A stretch of 64,000 bases of DNA. Source: Pseudomonas sp. GCEP-101. GTDB lineage: Bacteria; Pseudomonadota; Gammaproteobacteria; Pseudomonadales; Pseudomonadaceae. A program made the position numbers and the translations under genes. Of the stretch, positions 54,903 through 63,513 are shown piece after piece (the stretch's first letter is position 1; each line of letters begins with the position of its first letter). The stretch spans positions 3,232,965-3,296,964 of the forward strand of contig NZ_CP104011.1 of assembly GCF_025133575.1 (NCBI RefSeq), written 5' to 3'. Below the pieces are notes generated by a model. The model worked only from the letters and a program-made list of their open reading frames with translations, was not told the origin of the DNA and did not search any database.

Positions 54903-55912
54903 GGCGCCTGCTCTTGGTAGGAGCAAGCTCGCTCGCGAACCGCTTGACGCACAGTGGCTCGAAGGTAGGAGCGCGCCATGCGCGCGATCGCGGGCGTGGC
55001 CCGCTCCTACAGGGGGCGCTGCTGTTCGCAATCTTGCTTGCCACGACGACGGCCGCCGCACAGGACTACCGCAACTGCGCCCAGACCTGGCAGCTCGATC
55101 ACCCGCCGCAGCGCATCCTCGCCCTCAACCAGCACGCCGCCGATTTGCTGCTGGAGCTGGGCGCCGGAAAGCGACTGATCGGCGTGGCCTACATCGATGA
55201 CGACCTGGACGTCAGCGACGGCCATTATCGCGGCGTACCGCTGCTGGCGCGGCTGTATCCCTCGGCCGAAGCGGTGTACGCGCAGCGCCCGGACCTGGTG
55301 GTGGCCGGCTTCGCCTCGGCGTTCCGGCTGGGCAACCTGTCCCGCGGGGAACTGGCCGGCCACGGCGTCGCCAGCTACCTGCTGGAGGCCGGATGCGGCG
55401 TGTGGCAGGACGATCTGTTCGCGGGCGTCGAGACGGACCTGAGCACCTTGGGCAAGCTGCTCGACGAGCCACAACGGGCGCAGGAACTGATCCGCCGGCA
55501 ACGCGCCGAACGGGCCGACGCCCGGCGCCTTTCCACCCGCCGGCAGCCGCTGGACGTCTTCTACCTCGACAGCGCCAGCAACGGGCTGGCCAGCCAGGGG
55601 CGGCGTGGCGTCGTCACCCAGCTGCTGCAGGCCGCCGGCGCCCGCAACCTGTTCGAGGACGTCGACCTGGGCAGCTTCACCGCCAATACCGAACAACTGC
55701 TGGCGCGCGACCCGGACGTCATCCTGCTGGCCGACGCGAGCTGGTCCACGGCCGCGCAGAAGATCCGCACGCTGCGTGCCGACCCGCTGCTCTCGCGCCT
55801 GCGCGCGGTGCGCGAGGGTCGCTTCGTGGCCTTGCCCTTCACCCACCTGTTCCCCGGCGTGCACAGCGGCCAGGCCGCCCGCGAATTGGCGCAGGCGTTG
55901 AACGGTTTCTGA
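54899..55912 (+). CDS. BtuF-like cobalamin-binding periplasmic protein, signal peptide expanded by REP
   Basis: A 337-residue binding protein of the class III (helical backbone) type. The mature region shows PQRILALNQHAADLLLELGAGKRLIGV, YPSAEAVYAQRPDLVVAG and FTANTEQLLARDPDVILLADASW, typical of BtuF/FepB-like proteins. The ATG overlaps the previous stop (ATGA), which fixes the start. Residues about 7-38 are encoded by an in-frame REP pair, giving an arginine-rich n-region of about 38 residues before the hydrophobic core GALLFAILLATTTAAA. No BtuC/BtuD genes follow. Confidence 0.8.
   Translation: MRRLLLVGASSLANRLTHSGSKVGARHARDRGRGPLLQGALLFAILLATTTAAAQDYRNCAQTWQLDHPPQRILALNQHAADLLLELGAGKRLIGVAYIDDDLDVSDGHYRGVPLLARLYPSAEAVYAQRPDLVVAGFASAFRLGNLSRGELAGHGVASYLLEAGCGVWQDDLFAGVETDLSTLGKLLDEPQRAQELIRRQRAERADARRLSTRRQPLDVFYLDSASNGLASQGRRGVVTQLLQAAGARNLFEDVDLGSFTANTEQLLARDPDVILLADASWSTAAQKIRTLRADPLLSRLRAVREGRFVALPFTHLFPGVHSGQAARELAQALNGF
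54917..55010. repeat. Two REP-type modules inside the BtuF-like gene
   Basis: GTAGGAGCAAGCTCGCTCGC (54917) and a larger palindrome, GTAGGAGCGCGCCATGCGCG to CGTGGCCCGCTCCTAC (54965-55010), lie between codon 6 and about codon 38. The frame stays open through both. Confidence 0.9.
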
Positions 55913-56005
55913 GGGCGGCGCGGCTCGTCTGTTCGCCGCTCACTGTTCCTACCCAAGCACCGGTGCGCGTGTTAGAAAGCGCCCATCGATCAGGTGGAGG
56001 CTGTC

Positions 56006-57100
56006 ATGGGCAAGGTGCGCGTTGGGGTGATTTTCGGTGGGCGTTCGGCGGAGCACGAGGTGTCCCTGCAATCGGCGAAGAACATCGTCGACGCGCTGGA
56101 CCGCGAGCGTTTCGAACCGGTGCTGATCGGCATCGACAAGGAAGGCCGCTGGCACCTCAACGATGCCTCCGACTACCTGCTCAACCAGGAGAACCCGGCG
56201 CTGATCGCCCTCAACCGCTCCAACCGCGAGCTGGCCGTGGTGCCGGGCAAGGCCGAGCAGCAGCTGGTGGAAACCGGCAGCCGCCAGTTGCTCGACCATG
56301 TCGATGTGATCTTCCCCATCGTTCACGGCACCCAGGGCGAGGACGGCTGCCTGCAGGGCCTGTTGCGCATGGCCGACATCCCCTTCGTCGGCTCCGACGT
56401 GCTGGGCTCGGCCATCTGCATGGACAAGGACGTGAGCAAGCGCCTGCTGCGCGACGCCGGCCTCGCCATCACGCCCTTCCTCACCCTGACCCGCGCCAAC
56501 GCCGCGCGCACGCCCTTCGCCGAGGCACAGCGCAAGCTCGGCCTGCCGCTGTTCATCAAGCCGGCGAACATGGGCTCCTCGGTGGGTGTGAGCAAGGTCG
56601 AGGACGAGGCGCAGTACGACGAAGCGGTTCGCCTGGCGCTGGCCTTCGACGACAAGGTGCTGGTGGAGGCCGCCGTGAAGGGCCGCGAGATCGAGTGCGC
56701 GGTACTGGGCAACGAGCAGCCGATCGCCAGCGGCTGCGGCGAGATCGTCGTGGGCAGCGGCTTCTACTCCTACGACAGCAAGTACATCGACGAGGACGCG
56801 GCCAAGGTCGTGGTACCCGCCGATATCCCCGTCGAGGCCAGTGAGCGCATCCGCCAGCTCGCCGTGGAGGCCTTCCTCGCCCTGGAGTGTTCGGGGCTGG
56901 CGCGGGTCGACGTGTTCCTCACCGACAGCGGCGAGGTGCTGATCAACGAATTGAACTCGCTGCCCGGCTTCACCCGCATCAGCATGTATCCCAAGCTGTG
57001 GCAGGCCGCCGGGATGACCTACAGCGAACTGGTCAGCCGCCTGGTCGACCTCGCTCTCGAGCGCCACGCCGCGCGCCGGAACCTGCAGACCAACCGCTGA
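56006..57100 (+). CDS. ddlA: D-alanine--D-alanine ligase
   Basis: A 364-residue ATP-grasp ligase joining two D-alanines for peptidoglycan. Signatures: [19 protein letters not shown] near the start, [37 protein letters not shown] (ATP-binding), and [21 protein letters not shown] at the C-terminus. Length and sequence fit the DdlA-like subgroup, outside the mur/fts cluster. The ATG at 56006 follows GGTGGAG. Confidence 0.92.
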   Translation: MGKVRVGVIFGGRSAEHEVSLQSAKNIVDALDRERFEPVLIGIDKEGRWHLNDASDYLLNQENPALIALNRSNRELAVVPGKAEQQLVETGSRQLLDHVDVIFPIVHGTQGEDGCLQGLLRMADIPFVGSDVLGSAICMDKDVSKRLLRDAGLAITPFLTLTRANAARTPFAEAQRKLGLPLFIKPANMGSSVGVSKVEDEAQYDEAVRLALAFDDKVLVEAAVKGREIECAVLGNEQPIASGCGEIVVGSGFYSYDSKYIDEDAAKVVVPADIPVEASERIRQLAVEAFLALECSGLARVDVFLTDSGEVLINELNSLPGFTRISMYPKLWQAAGMTYSELVSRLVDLALERHAARRNLQTNR

Positions 57101-57201
57101 TCGCAAACCCGGCTCCTGCTTCTGCGCTACCCTGAGGGGCCGTTGCCCGGTTTCGGGCGGCTGGCCCCGTGTCCCCCTACACGCGCAACAAGGAGCACGC
57201 G

Positions 57202-58026
57202 ATGAACACTGTGGTATTTGCCGACGGCACCGCCGTTCCCGCCATCGGCCAGGGCACCTGGCACATGGGCGAGGATCGCGCCCAGCGCAAGCGCGAGGTC
57301 GCTGCCCTGCGCGACGGCATCGAGCGCGGCCTGACGCTGATCGACACCGCCGAGATGTACGCCGAGGGTGGTGCGGAAGAGGTGGTCGGCGAGGCGCTGG
57401 CGGGCCTGCGCGACCAGGTCTTCCTGGTCAGCAAGGTGTACCCGCACAACGCCAGCCGGCGCGGCATCCCCGAGGCCTGCGAGCGCAGCCTGCGGCGCCT
57501 GGGCACCGACTGCCTGGACCTCTACCTGCTGCACTGGCGCGGCCAGTATCCGCTGGAGGAAACCGTCGAGGCCTTCGAACGCCTGCGTGAGGCGGGCAAG
57601 ATCAGGCGCTGGGGCGTGTCCAACTTCGACCTCGACGACCTGCACGAACTCGGCGAGCCGGCCTGCGCCGCCAACCAGGTGCTCTACAGCCTGGAGGAAC
57701 GCGGTATCGAATGGGACCTGCTGCCCTGGTGCCAGGAGCAGCGCATGCCGCTGATGGCCTACTGCCCGGTGGGCCAGGGCGGCAAGCTGCTGCGCCACCC
57801 GGTGCTGGCGGAGATCGCCGGCCGCCACGACGCCACCCCGGCGCGCGTGGCCCTGGCCTGGCTGATCCACCAGCCGGGCGTGATCGCCATTCCCAAGGCC
57901 GTGGAGCCGCTGCACATCCGCGATAACGCCGCCGCGCTGCACGTGCGCCTGACGCCGGAGGATATTGCAGCTCTCGACGCGGCCTTCCCGCCGCCCACGC
58001 GCAAGCGGCCGCTGGCGATGGTCTGA
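57202..58026 (+). CDS. Aldo/keto reductase
   Basis: A 274-residue TIM-barrel NADPH oxidoreductase of the AKR superfamily. The catalytic tetrad region is LTLIDTAEMYAEGGAEEVVGEAL (Asp, Tyr), FLVSKVYPHNASRRG (Lys) and LYLLHWRG (His). IAIPKAVEPLHIRDNAAA is the NADPH-binding end. An AAGGAG ribosome-binding site precedes the ATG at 57202. Substrate is unknown. Confidence 0.88.
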   Translation: MNTVVFADGTAVPAIGQGTWHMGEDRAQRKREVAALRDGIERGLTLIDTAEMYAEGGAEEVVGEALAGLRDQVFLVSKVYPHNASRRGIPEACERSLRRLGTDCLDLYLLHWRGQYPLEETVEAFERLREAGKIRRWGVSNFDLDDLHELGEPACAANQVLYSLEERGIEWDLLPWCQEQRMPLMAYCPVGQGGKLLRHPVLAEIAGRHDATPARVALAWLIHQPGVIAIPKAVEPLHIRDNAAALHVRLTPEDIAALDAAFPPPTRKRPLAMV

Positions 58027-58114
58027 CAGCGTGCCCCGGTCGTCGCTCGCCGGGGCGTGGCCGGGGCAGGGTGCTAGCCTTGCCCCATGGTCACCGGCCG
58101 GGAGGGCTGCAGCG

Positions 58115-58486
58115 ATGAGCAACTACACGGCGGAGAGCGCCGCCATCAACCGCGTGCTGACGGACTACGTCGAGGGCATGACCTTTGGCGACGAGGCGCG
58201 GCTGCGCCTGGCCTTCCACCCGTCCTGCAAGATCATCGGCCACTACCATGGCGCGCTGGAGTGGGCCTCGCTGGACGAGTTCATCGGCGCGATCAAGGCT
58301 GAGTCGCCGCCCTCCGAGGGGGCGCCGCCGCCGTGGGAACTGAAGTCGCTGGACATCACCGGCGACAGCGCCGTGGCCAAGGTCACCGACGAATTCCTCG
58401 GCATGCACTTCACCGACTACCTGGCCCTGCTGCGCATCGGCAACGGCTGGCAGATCGTCAACAAGCTCTACTACCTGCACGAATGA
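58115..58486 (+). CDS. NTF2-like (lumazine-binding-like) protein
   Basis: A 123-residue protein with an NTF2/SnoaL-like fold: AAINRVLTDYVEGMTFGDEARLRLAFHPSC then KVTDEFLGMHFTDYLALLRIGNGWQIVNKLYYLHE. Resembles the putative lumazine-binding family. Its stop overlaps the ATG of the next small frame (ATGA). Confidence 0.8.
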   Translation: MSNYTAESAAINRVLTDYVEGMTFGDEARLRLAFHPSCKIIGHYHGALEWASLDEFIGAIKAESPPSEGAPPPWELKSLDITGDSAVAKVTDEFLGMHFTDYLALLRIGNGWQIVNKLYYLHE

Positions 58487-58797
58487 CGCGGAAACGCATC
58501 ACCCTGCGCAGTACGCCGGAAACCCTGCTGATCACCCTCTACGCCAAGGCGAAGGAGAGCGAACTGCCGGATAGCCTGCTGCGTGATCGTTACTCCCGGC
58601 AGGCCGTGGAACAGATCGACTATGACTTCGCCCGCCTGCGCATCGGGCATGCCGGGCAGGTGGGCATCGCCCTGCGCGCCAAGCTGTTCGACGACCGGGG
58701 GCGCGACGTCCTGCGCCGCCTGGGCCGGCTGCTGCGCTATCGCTTCAGGCCAGCGGCCTGGGCGAATGGCCGGGCGGTGTTGCGCCTGCTTTACTGA
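58483..58797 (+). pseudogene. Truncated leucine-carboxyl-methyltransferase-like gene
   Basis: A 104-residue frame coupled to the previous gene. Residues about 1-70 match the N-terminus of the LCMT/PpmT class I methyltransferases (RSTPETLLITLYAKAKESEL, AVEQIDYDFARLRIG, IALRAKLFDD). The SAM-binding motif that should follow is missing; the sequence changes abruptly to an arginine-rich C-terminus (GRLLRYRFRPAAWANGRAVL). It looks like an internally deleted remnant, not a working enzyme, though the short product may still be made. Confidence 0.6.
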
Positions 58798-58830
58798 TGC
58801 GTCTACGACGACCGTGCACGGGAGCCGGCG

Positions 58831-59283
58831 ATGAAGCTCGAGCCGTTGATGGAAATGAACGTGAAGGCCAGCGTGCCGCTGGAGATCGGCCGCGTGCCGC
58901 ACGGCCAGCGCCTGATTTCCGCGGCCGGCGGCGGCACCTTCAAGGGGCAGCGGCTGAGCGGCGAGGTACTGCCCGGCGGCGGCGACTGGATCCTGGTGGA
59001 CAGCGACGGCGGCTGGCACCTGGACGTACGCCTGGTGCTGCGCACCGACGACGGTGCGCGCATCCTCATGCAGCACAACGGCCTGCTGGTGGCCAATCCG
59101 AAGACCATCCACGCGGTGTCGCGGGGCGACAGCACGGACTACGGCGATACCTACTTCATGATCCAGCCGCGCTTCGAGGTCGGCGACGACCGCTACCGCT
59201 GGCTCAACCACCAACTGGCCGTGGGCGAGGGGCGGCTGGGGCCGGGGTGGGTGGAGTACCGCATCTTCTCGCTGAACAATTGA
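58831..59283 (+). CDS. DUF3237 family protein
   Basis: A 150-residue protein of the DUF3237 (UPF0311) family. It shows RLISAAGGGTFKGQRLSGEVLPGGGDWILVDSDG and LVLRTDDGARILMQHNGLLVA, forming a lipocalin-like beta fold. Function is unknown, although some members sit in aromatic or steroid degradation clusters. It follows the methyltransferase remnant. Confidence 0.85.
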   Translation: MKLEPLMEMNVKASVPLEIGRVPHGQRLISAAGGGTFKGQRLSGEVLPGGGDWILVDSDGGWHLDVRLVLRTDDGARILMQHNGLLVANPKTIHAVSRGDSTDYGDTYFMIQPRFEVGDDRYRWLNHQLAVGEGRLGPGWVEYRIFSLNN

Positions 59284-59362
59284 CGCGGGCTTTCCCGCCT
59301 TCATCCGCTGTGCCGCCTGCTCGAGGGCTGCTTCGATCGCGTAGGCCGCTACCGCGACCTGC

Positions 59363-59640
59363 TGTTCGCGAGCAAGCTCGCTCCTACAGAGAGCGCACCG
59401 CTGCTAAACCTGTAGGAGCGAGCTTGCTCGCGAAACCACGTGGCACCTCGCTATCCTGTAGGAGCGGGCCATGCCCGCGATCACGCGTGTGGCAATCATT
59501 AGCCTTCGGGAGGCGGCTGCGCTCGCATCGCCCTTCGCCGTTGACCGCTGTTCGCGAGCAAGGACTAGGCGTCCCCCTCGGTCCTACAAAGAGCGCACCG
59601 CTGTCGAAACTGCAGGAGCTAGCTTGCTCGCGAACCCGCG
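59363..59640. repeat. Duplicated REP block with one expanded element
   Basis: Copy 1 (59361-59435): GCTGTTCGCGAGCAAGCTCG, GAGCGCACCGCTG, then a facing REP. Copy 2 (59548-59634) repeats this order, but the first REP is interrupted by about 18 extra bases (GACTAGGCGTCCCCCTCG). A GTAGGAGCGGGCCATGCCCG module lies between (59458). The 549-bp gap 59284-59832 holds only such repeats. Confidence 0.75.
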
Positions 59641-59680
59641 TGATGCTCGCAGGAGCAACAGTCACGTTCGTGCCTGGGGG

Positions 59681-59718
59681 CTCCCTCTCCCTAACCCTCT
59701 CCCTGAAGGGAGAGGGGA
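59681..59718. repeat. CCCTCTCCC / GGGAGAGGG element
   Basis: CTCCCTCTCCCTAACCCTCT followed by CCCTGAAGGGAGAGGGG, with a further CCCCTCTCCCTTCGG at 59764-59778. The same class as the elements at 38.4-38.7 kb and 42.4-42.5 kb. Confidence 0.75.
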
Positions 59719-59832
59719 CCGTATGGAGCAGGTTGAAACCAAGGCGTCAGCCGCCACGGACAGCCCCTCTCCCTTCGGAGCAGGACGCGCTACCACGATG
59801 AGACGCCCCATCGCGGCGCCCGAGCGGCTGGA

Positions 59833-60576
59833 CTAGAAACTCCGGCTCACACTGGCAACCACCGTGGCCGTGCACACGTCGCCGAAGCCGAACTGCGTGC
59901 GGCATTCGTTCTGCGAGAGGTCGGTGTCGAGGTAGCTCACCGCCCAGGTGAAGCCCAGCAGCTCGTGGCTCAGCTTGGCTTCCCACTCATGGTAGGTATC
60001 GCGGGTGCTGCCGTCCCCGGCGAGGTAGAGCGGGTCCTTGGCGTCGTTGCGGCCGTAGCGTACGCGCAGCTTGAACTCCGCCGGCAGCTCGGCGTTGTAG
60101 GCCAGGTAGGTGTAGAGGTTGGCCTGGTCTTCGCCGAAGTAGGTGGGGTAGTCCTTGCCATAGTAGGCCGCCACCTCGAAGCCGTAGGCGTGGAGGATGG
60201 CGTAGGTGTCGCTCTGGTTGAACTGGCTTTCCCTGGGATAGGCGTACTTGATGTAGCCCAGGTCCAGGGCGACATCGTCGTTGGCCTGCCAGTACCAGCC
60301 GCCGTAGTAATCCACTTCCTGGCGCGTCTTCAAACCCCCGCCGAAATCGACATTGGAGCTCCATACGCCCAGGTACGCGCCGGAGGCATGCTGCAGCGTG
60401 AGGCCGAGCTGGGCGGCCGGGTCGTTCTGCGTCTGCGAGATGCCGCGGGTGCGGTAGTCGCTGACCAGGGCGGTGTCGATCTGCAGGGCGAAGCCCTGGC
60501 CCAGTTCGACGGCCAGGACGGAGGTGAGCGGAGCGCACGCGAGCAGCGCGCCGACAAGCCATTGCGGGCGATTCAT
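59833..60576 (-). CDS. TorF-family putative outer-membrane porin (Gcw_chp)
   Basis: A 247-residue beta-barrel-type protein. Signal peptide about 1-22 (ending VLA), then QIDTALVSDYRTRGISQTQNDPAAQLGL, the Gcw_chp hallmark (alternating strands, YRxRGxSxT), and a final aromatic residue (VASVSRSF). It is likely an outer-membrane porin or structural protein. It lies 148 bp downstream of the amidohydrolase gene on the same strand and may be its partner. Confidence 0.82.
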   Translation of the reverse strand: MNRPQWLVGALLACAPLTSVLAVELGQGFALQIDTALVSDYRTRGISQTQNDPAAQLGLTLQHASGAYLGVWSSNVDFGGGLKTRQEVDYYGGWYWQANDDVALDLGYIKYAYPRESQFNQSDTYAILHAYGFEVAAYYGKDYPTYFGEDQANLYTYLAYNAELPAEFKLRVRYGRNDAKDPLYLAGDGSTRDTYHEWEAKLSHELLGFTWAVSYLDTDLSQNECRTQFGFGDVCTATVVASVSRSF

Positions 60577-60724
60577 ACGGGGTTCCCTTTGTTGTGATTG
60601 TCTGTGGGCAGCGGAAAAATCCCGCGCAGCGCCGGCCCTTCGGCATGGCCGAGGAGCGTCACGAAAGGGCTGGGCTGGCGGGCAAGGCGCCGGGGGTGTT
60701 CATGCCCCGGCGCAGGAGCCCGGC

Positions 60725-62482
60725 TCAGAGAGCCGGTTGGTCGTCGGCGCGGTAGACTTCGCGGCCTTCGAACAGGGTGTGGAGCACGCGGGCTTCGTCC
60801 AGTTGCTGGTCCGGCACGCTGAACACGTCGCGGTCGAGCACGACCATGTCGGCCTGCTTGCCCGGCGCCAGGGTGCCGATCTTGTCGGCCAGGCCGATGG
60901 TCTGCGCGGCGTTGCGGGTGTAGGCGTAGAACATGGTCTGGCGGTCCACGCGCTCGGCGGCGTTGAGCACGCCTTCCGCGCCCTGGCGGGTCACGGCCTG
61001 GTAGATGGCCTTGAGCGGGTCGGGCGTGGACACCGGCCAGTCGCTGGCGCCGGCGATGGTGGCGCCGTTGTCCAGCAGCGACTTGGCCGGGTACATGTAG
61101 CGGTAGGCGTCGTCGGCGATGTAGGGCTTCACCATCTCCACGGTGTAGGGCTCGGCGGTGGCCCAGTCGAGCTGCATCGAGGCGATCACGTTCAGTTGCT
61201 TGAAGCGCGGGAAGTCCTTGGGGTTGACCAGTTGCAAGTGGGTGATCGAGTGGGTCACGCCACTCTGCCGGTCCTTGCGCGCCTGGGCCACGCCGTTGAG
61301 CGACTCGCGCACCGCACGGTCGCCGATGGCATGCACGTGCACCAGCCAGCCGCGGGCGTCGGCGGCGCTGACCAGTTCGCCGAAGTGCTTCGGATCGATC
61401 AGCAGTTCGCCCGGCTTGTGGCTGTTCTTGTAGTTCTCCAGCAGCGCGGCGGACTGCGCCGGGAATTCGATCACGCCATCGGCGAACACCTTGATGCCCG
61501 GCAGCGTGAGGTTGGGGATGCCCTGGAACTGCTGGCGGACCATCTCGATGACCTCGAGATCGGCCGGGGTGCTCCTGGGGTTGACCACTTGCAGCGCGGC
61601 GACATGGGCGGTGAGCTCCCCGTCGCGGGCCAGGTCGCGGTACACCGGCAGCACGCCGACGGTCTTCTCGGTGGGCTTGATGTTGAACACGGCCTCGCCC
61701 GGTGCGCCGTTGGCGGCCGGGTCCATCCAGGCGGTGATGCCCAGGCTGTTGTTGTACTTCACCGCGGCGCGGCCGGCGCGGTCCATGGTCTCGGTGCTGG
61801 CGGCGGGCATGGTCGCGGCGACCAGGTCGAAGCCCGAGTCCACCAGGAAGCCGGTGGGGTTGAAGGCCTTGTCGTGGGCGACGTTGCCCTGTTCCAGGGC
61901 GCTGAGCCCCTGCACGCGCTTGGCGTCCAGCTTGGCGCGCGCCAGCATGGCGGCGTTGGCCCAGGCGGTGTGGTGGTCGCTGCCGATCAGGATCACCGGC
62001 ACCTTCTCCCACTCGCCGTGGTTCAGGCGCTCGGCCAGGCCGTCGGCCTTGGACCAGTAGCTGGAGTTCATGCCGTTCATCACCACGATGTCGCCCTTCT
62101 TCGCCTTGCCGCTGTCGCGGTCCTGCTTGAGGCGGGCGACGAAGGCGTCGAGGTCCATCTCTTCGTCTTCCAGGCTGGCGGCGATCAGCTCCAGGCCGCC
62201 GAAGATGGAGTGCGAGTGGCTGTCGATGAAGCCGGGCATCAGCACCTTGCCGCCCAGATCGACTTGCTTGCTGGCGGTGCCGGCGAGCTTGCGGATGTCC
62301 TCGTTGGAACCCACCTGCAGCACCTTGCCGCCGGCGACGGCGATGGCCTGCTGCAGCGGTTGGCCGGGTTCGGCGGTGAAGACCTTGGCGTTGTACAGGA
62401 TCAGGTCGGCGTTCTGTGCCTGTGCTTCAAAAGTACCCAGTGCGATGGCGAGCGCCAACGCGCCTTTGAGCATGCCGTGCAT
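60725..62482 (-). CDS. Secreted amidohydrolase family 3 protein (YtcJ-like)
   Basis: A 585-residue metal-dependent amidohydrolase. A signal peptide (about 1-22, ending FEAQAQ) predicts export. Metal-binding MPGFIDSHSH (about 78-87), later GWLVHVHAIGDRAV and IAGASDWPVSTPDP, define the Amidohydro_3 domain. Family members hydrolyse amides or esters, for example N-acyl or formamide-type substrates; substrate here is unknown. The gene is divergent from the LysR gene. Confidence 0.85.
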   Translation of the reverse strand: MHGMLKGALALAIALGTFEAQAQNADLILYNAKVFTAEPGQPLQQAIAVAGGKVLQVGSNEDIRKLAGTASKQVDLGGKVLMPGFIDSHSHSIFGGLELIAASLEDEEMDLDAFVARLKQDRDSGKAKKGDIVVMNGMNSSYWSKADGLAERLNHGEWEKVPVILIGSDHHTAWANAAMLARAKLDAKRVQGLSALEQGNVAHDKAFNPTGFLVDSGFDLVAATMPAASTETMDRAGRAAVKYNNSLGITAWMDPAANGAPGEAVFNIKPTEKTVGVLPVYRDLARDGELTAHVAALQVVNPRSTPADLEVIEMVRQQFQGIPNLTLPGIKVFADGVIEFPAQSAALLENYKNSHKPGELLIDPKHFGELVSAADARGWLVHVHAIGDRAVRESLNGVAQARKDRQSGVTHSITHLQLVNPKDFPRFKQLNVIASMQLDWATAEPYTVEMVKPYIADDAYRYMYPAKSLLDNGATIAGASDWPVSTPDPLKAIYQAVTRQGAEGVLNAAERVDRQTMFYAYTRNAAQTIGLADKIGTLAPGKQADMVVLDRDVFSVPDQQLDEARVLHTLFEGREVYRADDQPAL

Positions 62483-62516
62483 GACTTCCCTCTGCTTTTC
62501 GGTGGATTATTGTTGG

Positions 62517-62524
62517 TCTGCAGC
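62517..62524 (-). promoter_or_regulatory. AANAANAA motif before the amidohydrolase
   Basis: Minus-strand AACAATAA lies 34 nt upstream of the amidohydrolase ATG, before a GAGGGAAG ribosome-binding region. It fits the Crc/Hfq motif but is farther from the start than the others. Confidence 0.35.
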
Positions 62525-62594
62525 GCAGGCTAATGGCGGGGCGGGTATCGCGGAAGTCGCCGGCAGGCATAACACTTGTGAAGGATTGGCACGA

Positions 62595-63509
62595 ATGACG
62601 TTGGATAGATTCAGCAGCCTGGCCATGTTCGTCGCCAGTGCCGAGACTGGCAGTTTCAGCCGTGCCGCCGAACAGCTGGGCAAGACCCCCTCGGCGGTGA
62701 CCAAGGCGGTGGGCCAGCTGGAGAGCGAAGTCGGCGCGCGGCTGTTCGAGCGCACCACGCGCAGCATGTCGCTCACCGAAGCCGGCCAGCTCTATCTCGA
62801 TGGCGCCCGCGAGGTGCTGGCGCGGATGCGCGAGACCACCGAGGAAATCGCCCAGCTACAGCACAGCCTGCGCGGCGTGCTGCGCATCACCGGGCCGCTG
62901 ATCGTCGGCCCGGTGTTCCTCGACCAGGCCTGTGCCGACTTCCTCGACCTGCACCCGGACGTGCGCCTGCAGGTGGACCTTTCCGACAGCTACGTCGACC
63001 TGCTCGATGGCCGCTACGACCTGGCCCTGCGCATGGGCAACAGCGACCTGCCGGGGCTGATCGCCCAGCCGCTGGCCGAGAGCCGCCTGATCATGTGCGC
63101 GAGCCCGGCCTACCTGGCGCGGCGCGGCACCCCGCGGCACCCCAGCGAGATCATCGACCATGATTGCCTGGTGTACCGGCATCCGGCACTGGACGACCGC
63201 TGGTGGTTCGACGTGGAGGGTGAGCGCTTCTCGACCCCGCGCAACGGCCGCCTGAACAGCGACAACCAGGCGGTACTGCTCACCGCCTGCCTGGCCGGGC
63301 ATGGTCTGTTGCCGTGCCCGCACTGGAGCGTGCTGGAACACCTGCGCAGCGGGCGGCTGGTGACGGTGCTGGATGAGTTCTTCTTCGAGCCGGACACCTT
63401 CGGCGCGCAGATCCTCGCGGTGTACCCGAGCAACCGCCGGGCGACGCGCAAGATCCACGCGTTCATCGAGCACCTGCGCGACTCGTTGCGGCGCGACGGC
63501 ATCCTCTAG
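62595..63509 (+). CDS. LysR-family regulator
   Basis: A 304-residue LysR regulator. HTH about 1-62: RFSSLAMFVASAETGSFSRAAEQLGKTPSAVTKAVGQLESEVG. The effector domain (about 90-295) shows VDLSDSYVDLLDGRYDLALRMGNSD, the CrgA/DsdC-like subgroup pattern. The ATG at 62595 was preferred over a long upstream frame. It is divergent from the amidohydrolase gene, its likely target. Confidence 0.87.
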   Translation: MTLDRFSSLAMFVASAETGSFSRAAEQLGKTPSAVTKAVGQLESEVGARLFERTTRSMSLTEAGQLYLDGAREVLARMRETTEEIAQLQHSLRGVLRITGPLIVGPVFLDQACADFLDLHPDVRLQVDLSDSYVDLLDGRYDLALRMGNSDLPGLIAQPLAESRLIMCASPAYLARRGTPRHPSEIIDHDCLVYRHPALDDRWWFDVEGERFSTPRNGRLNSDNQAVLLTACLAGHGLLPCPHWSVLEHLRSGRLVTVLDEFFFEPDTFGAQILAVYPSNRRATRKIHAFIEHLRDSLRRDGIL

Positions 63510-63513
63510 CGGT

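Noticed and set aside
54978..55178. Alternative start ATGCGCGCG for the BtuF-like protein inside the REP
   Set aside because: That ATG is out of frame with the BtuF-like coding sequence, and no good in-frame ATG or GTG follows before the hydrophobic core.
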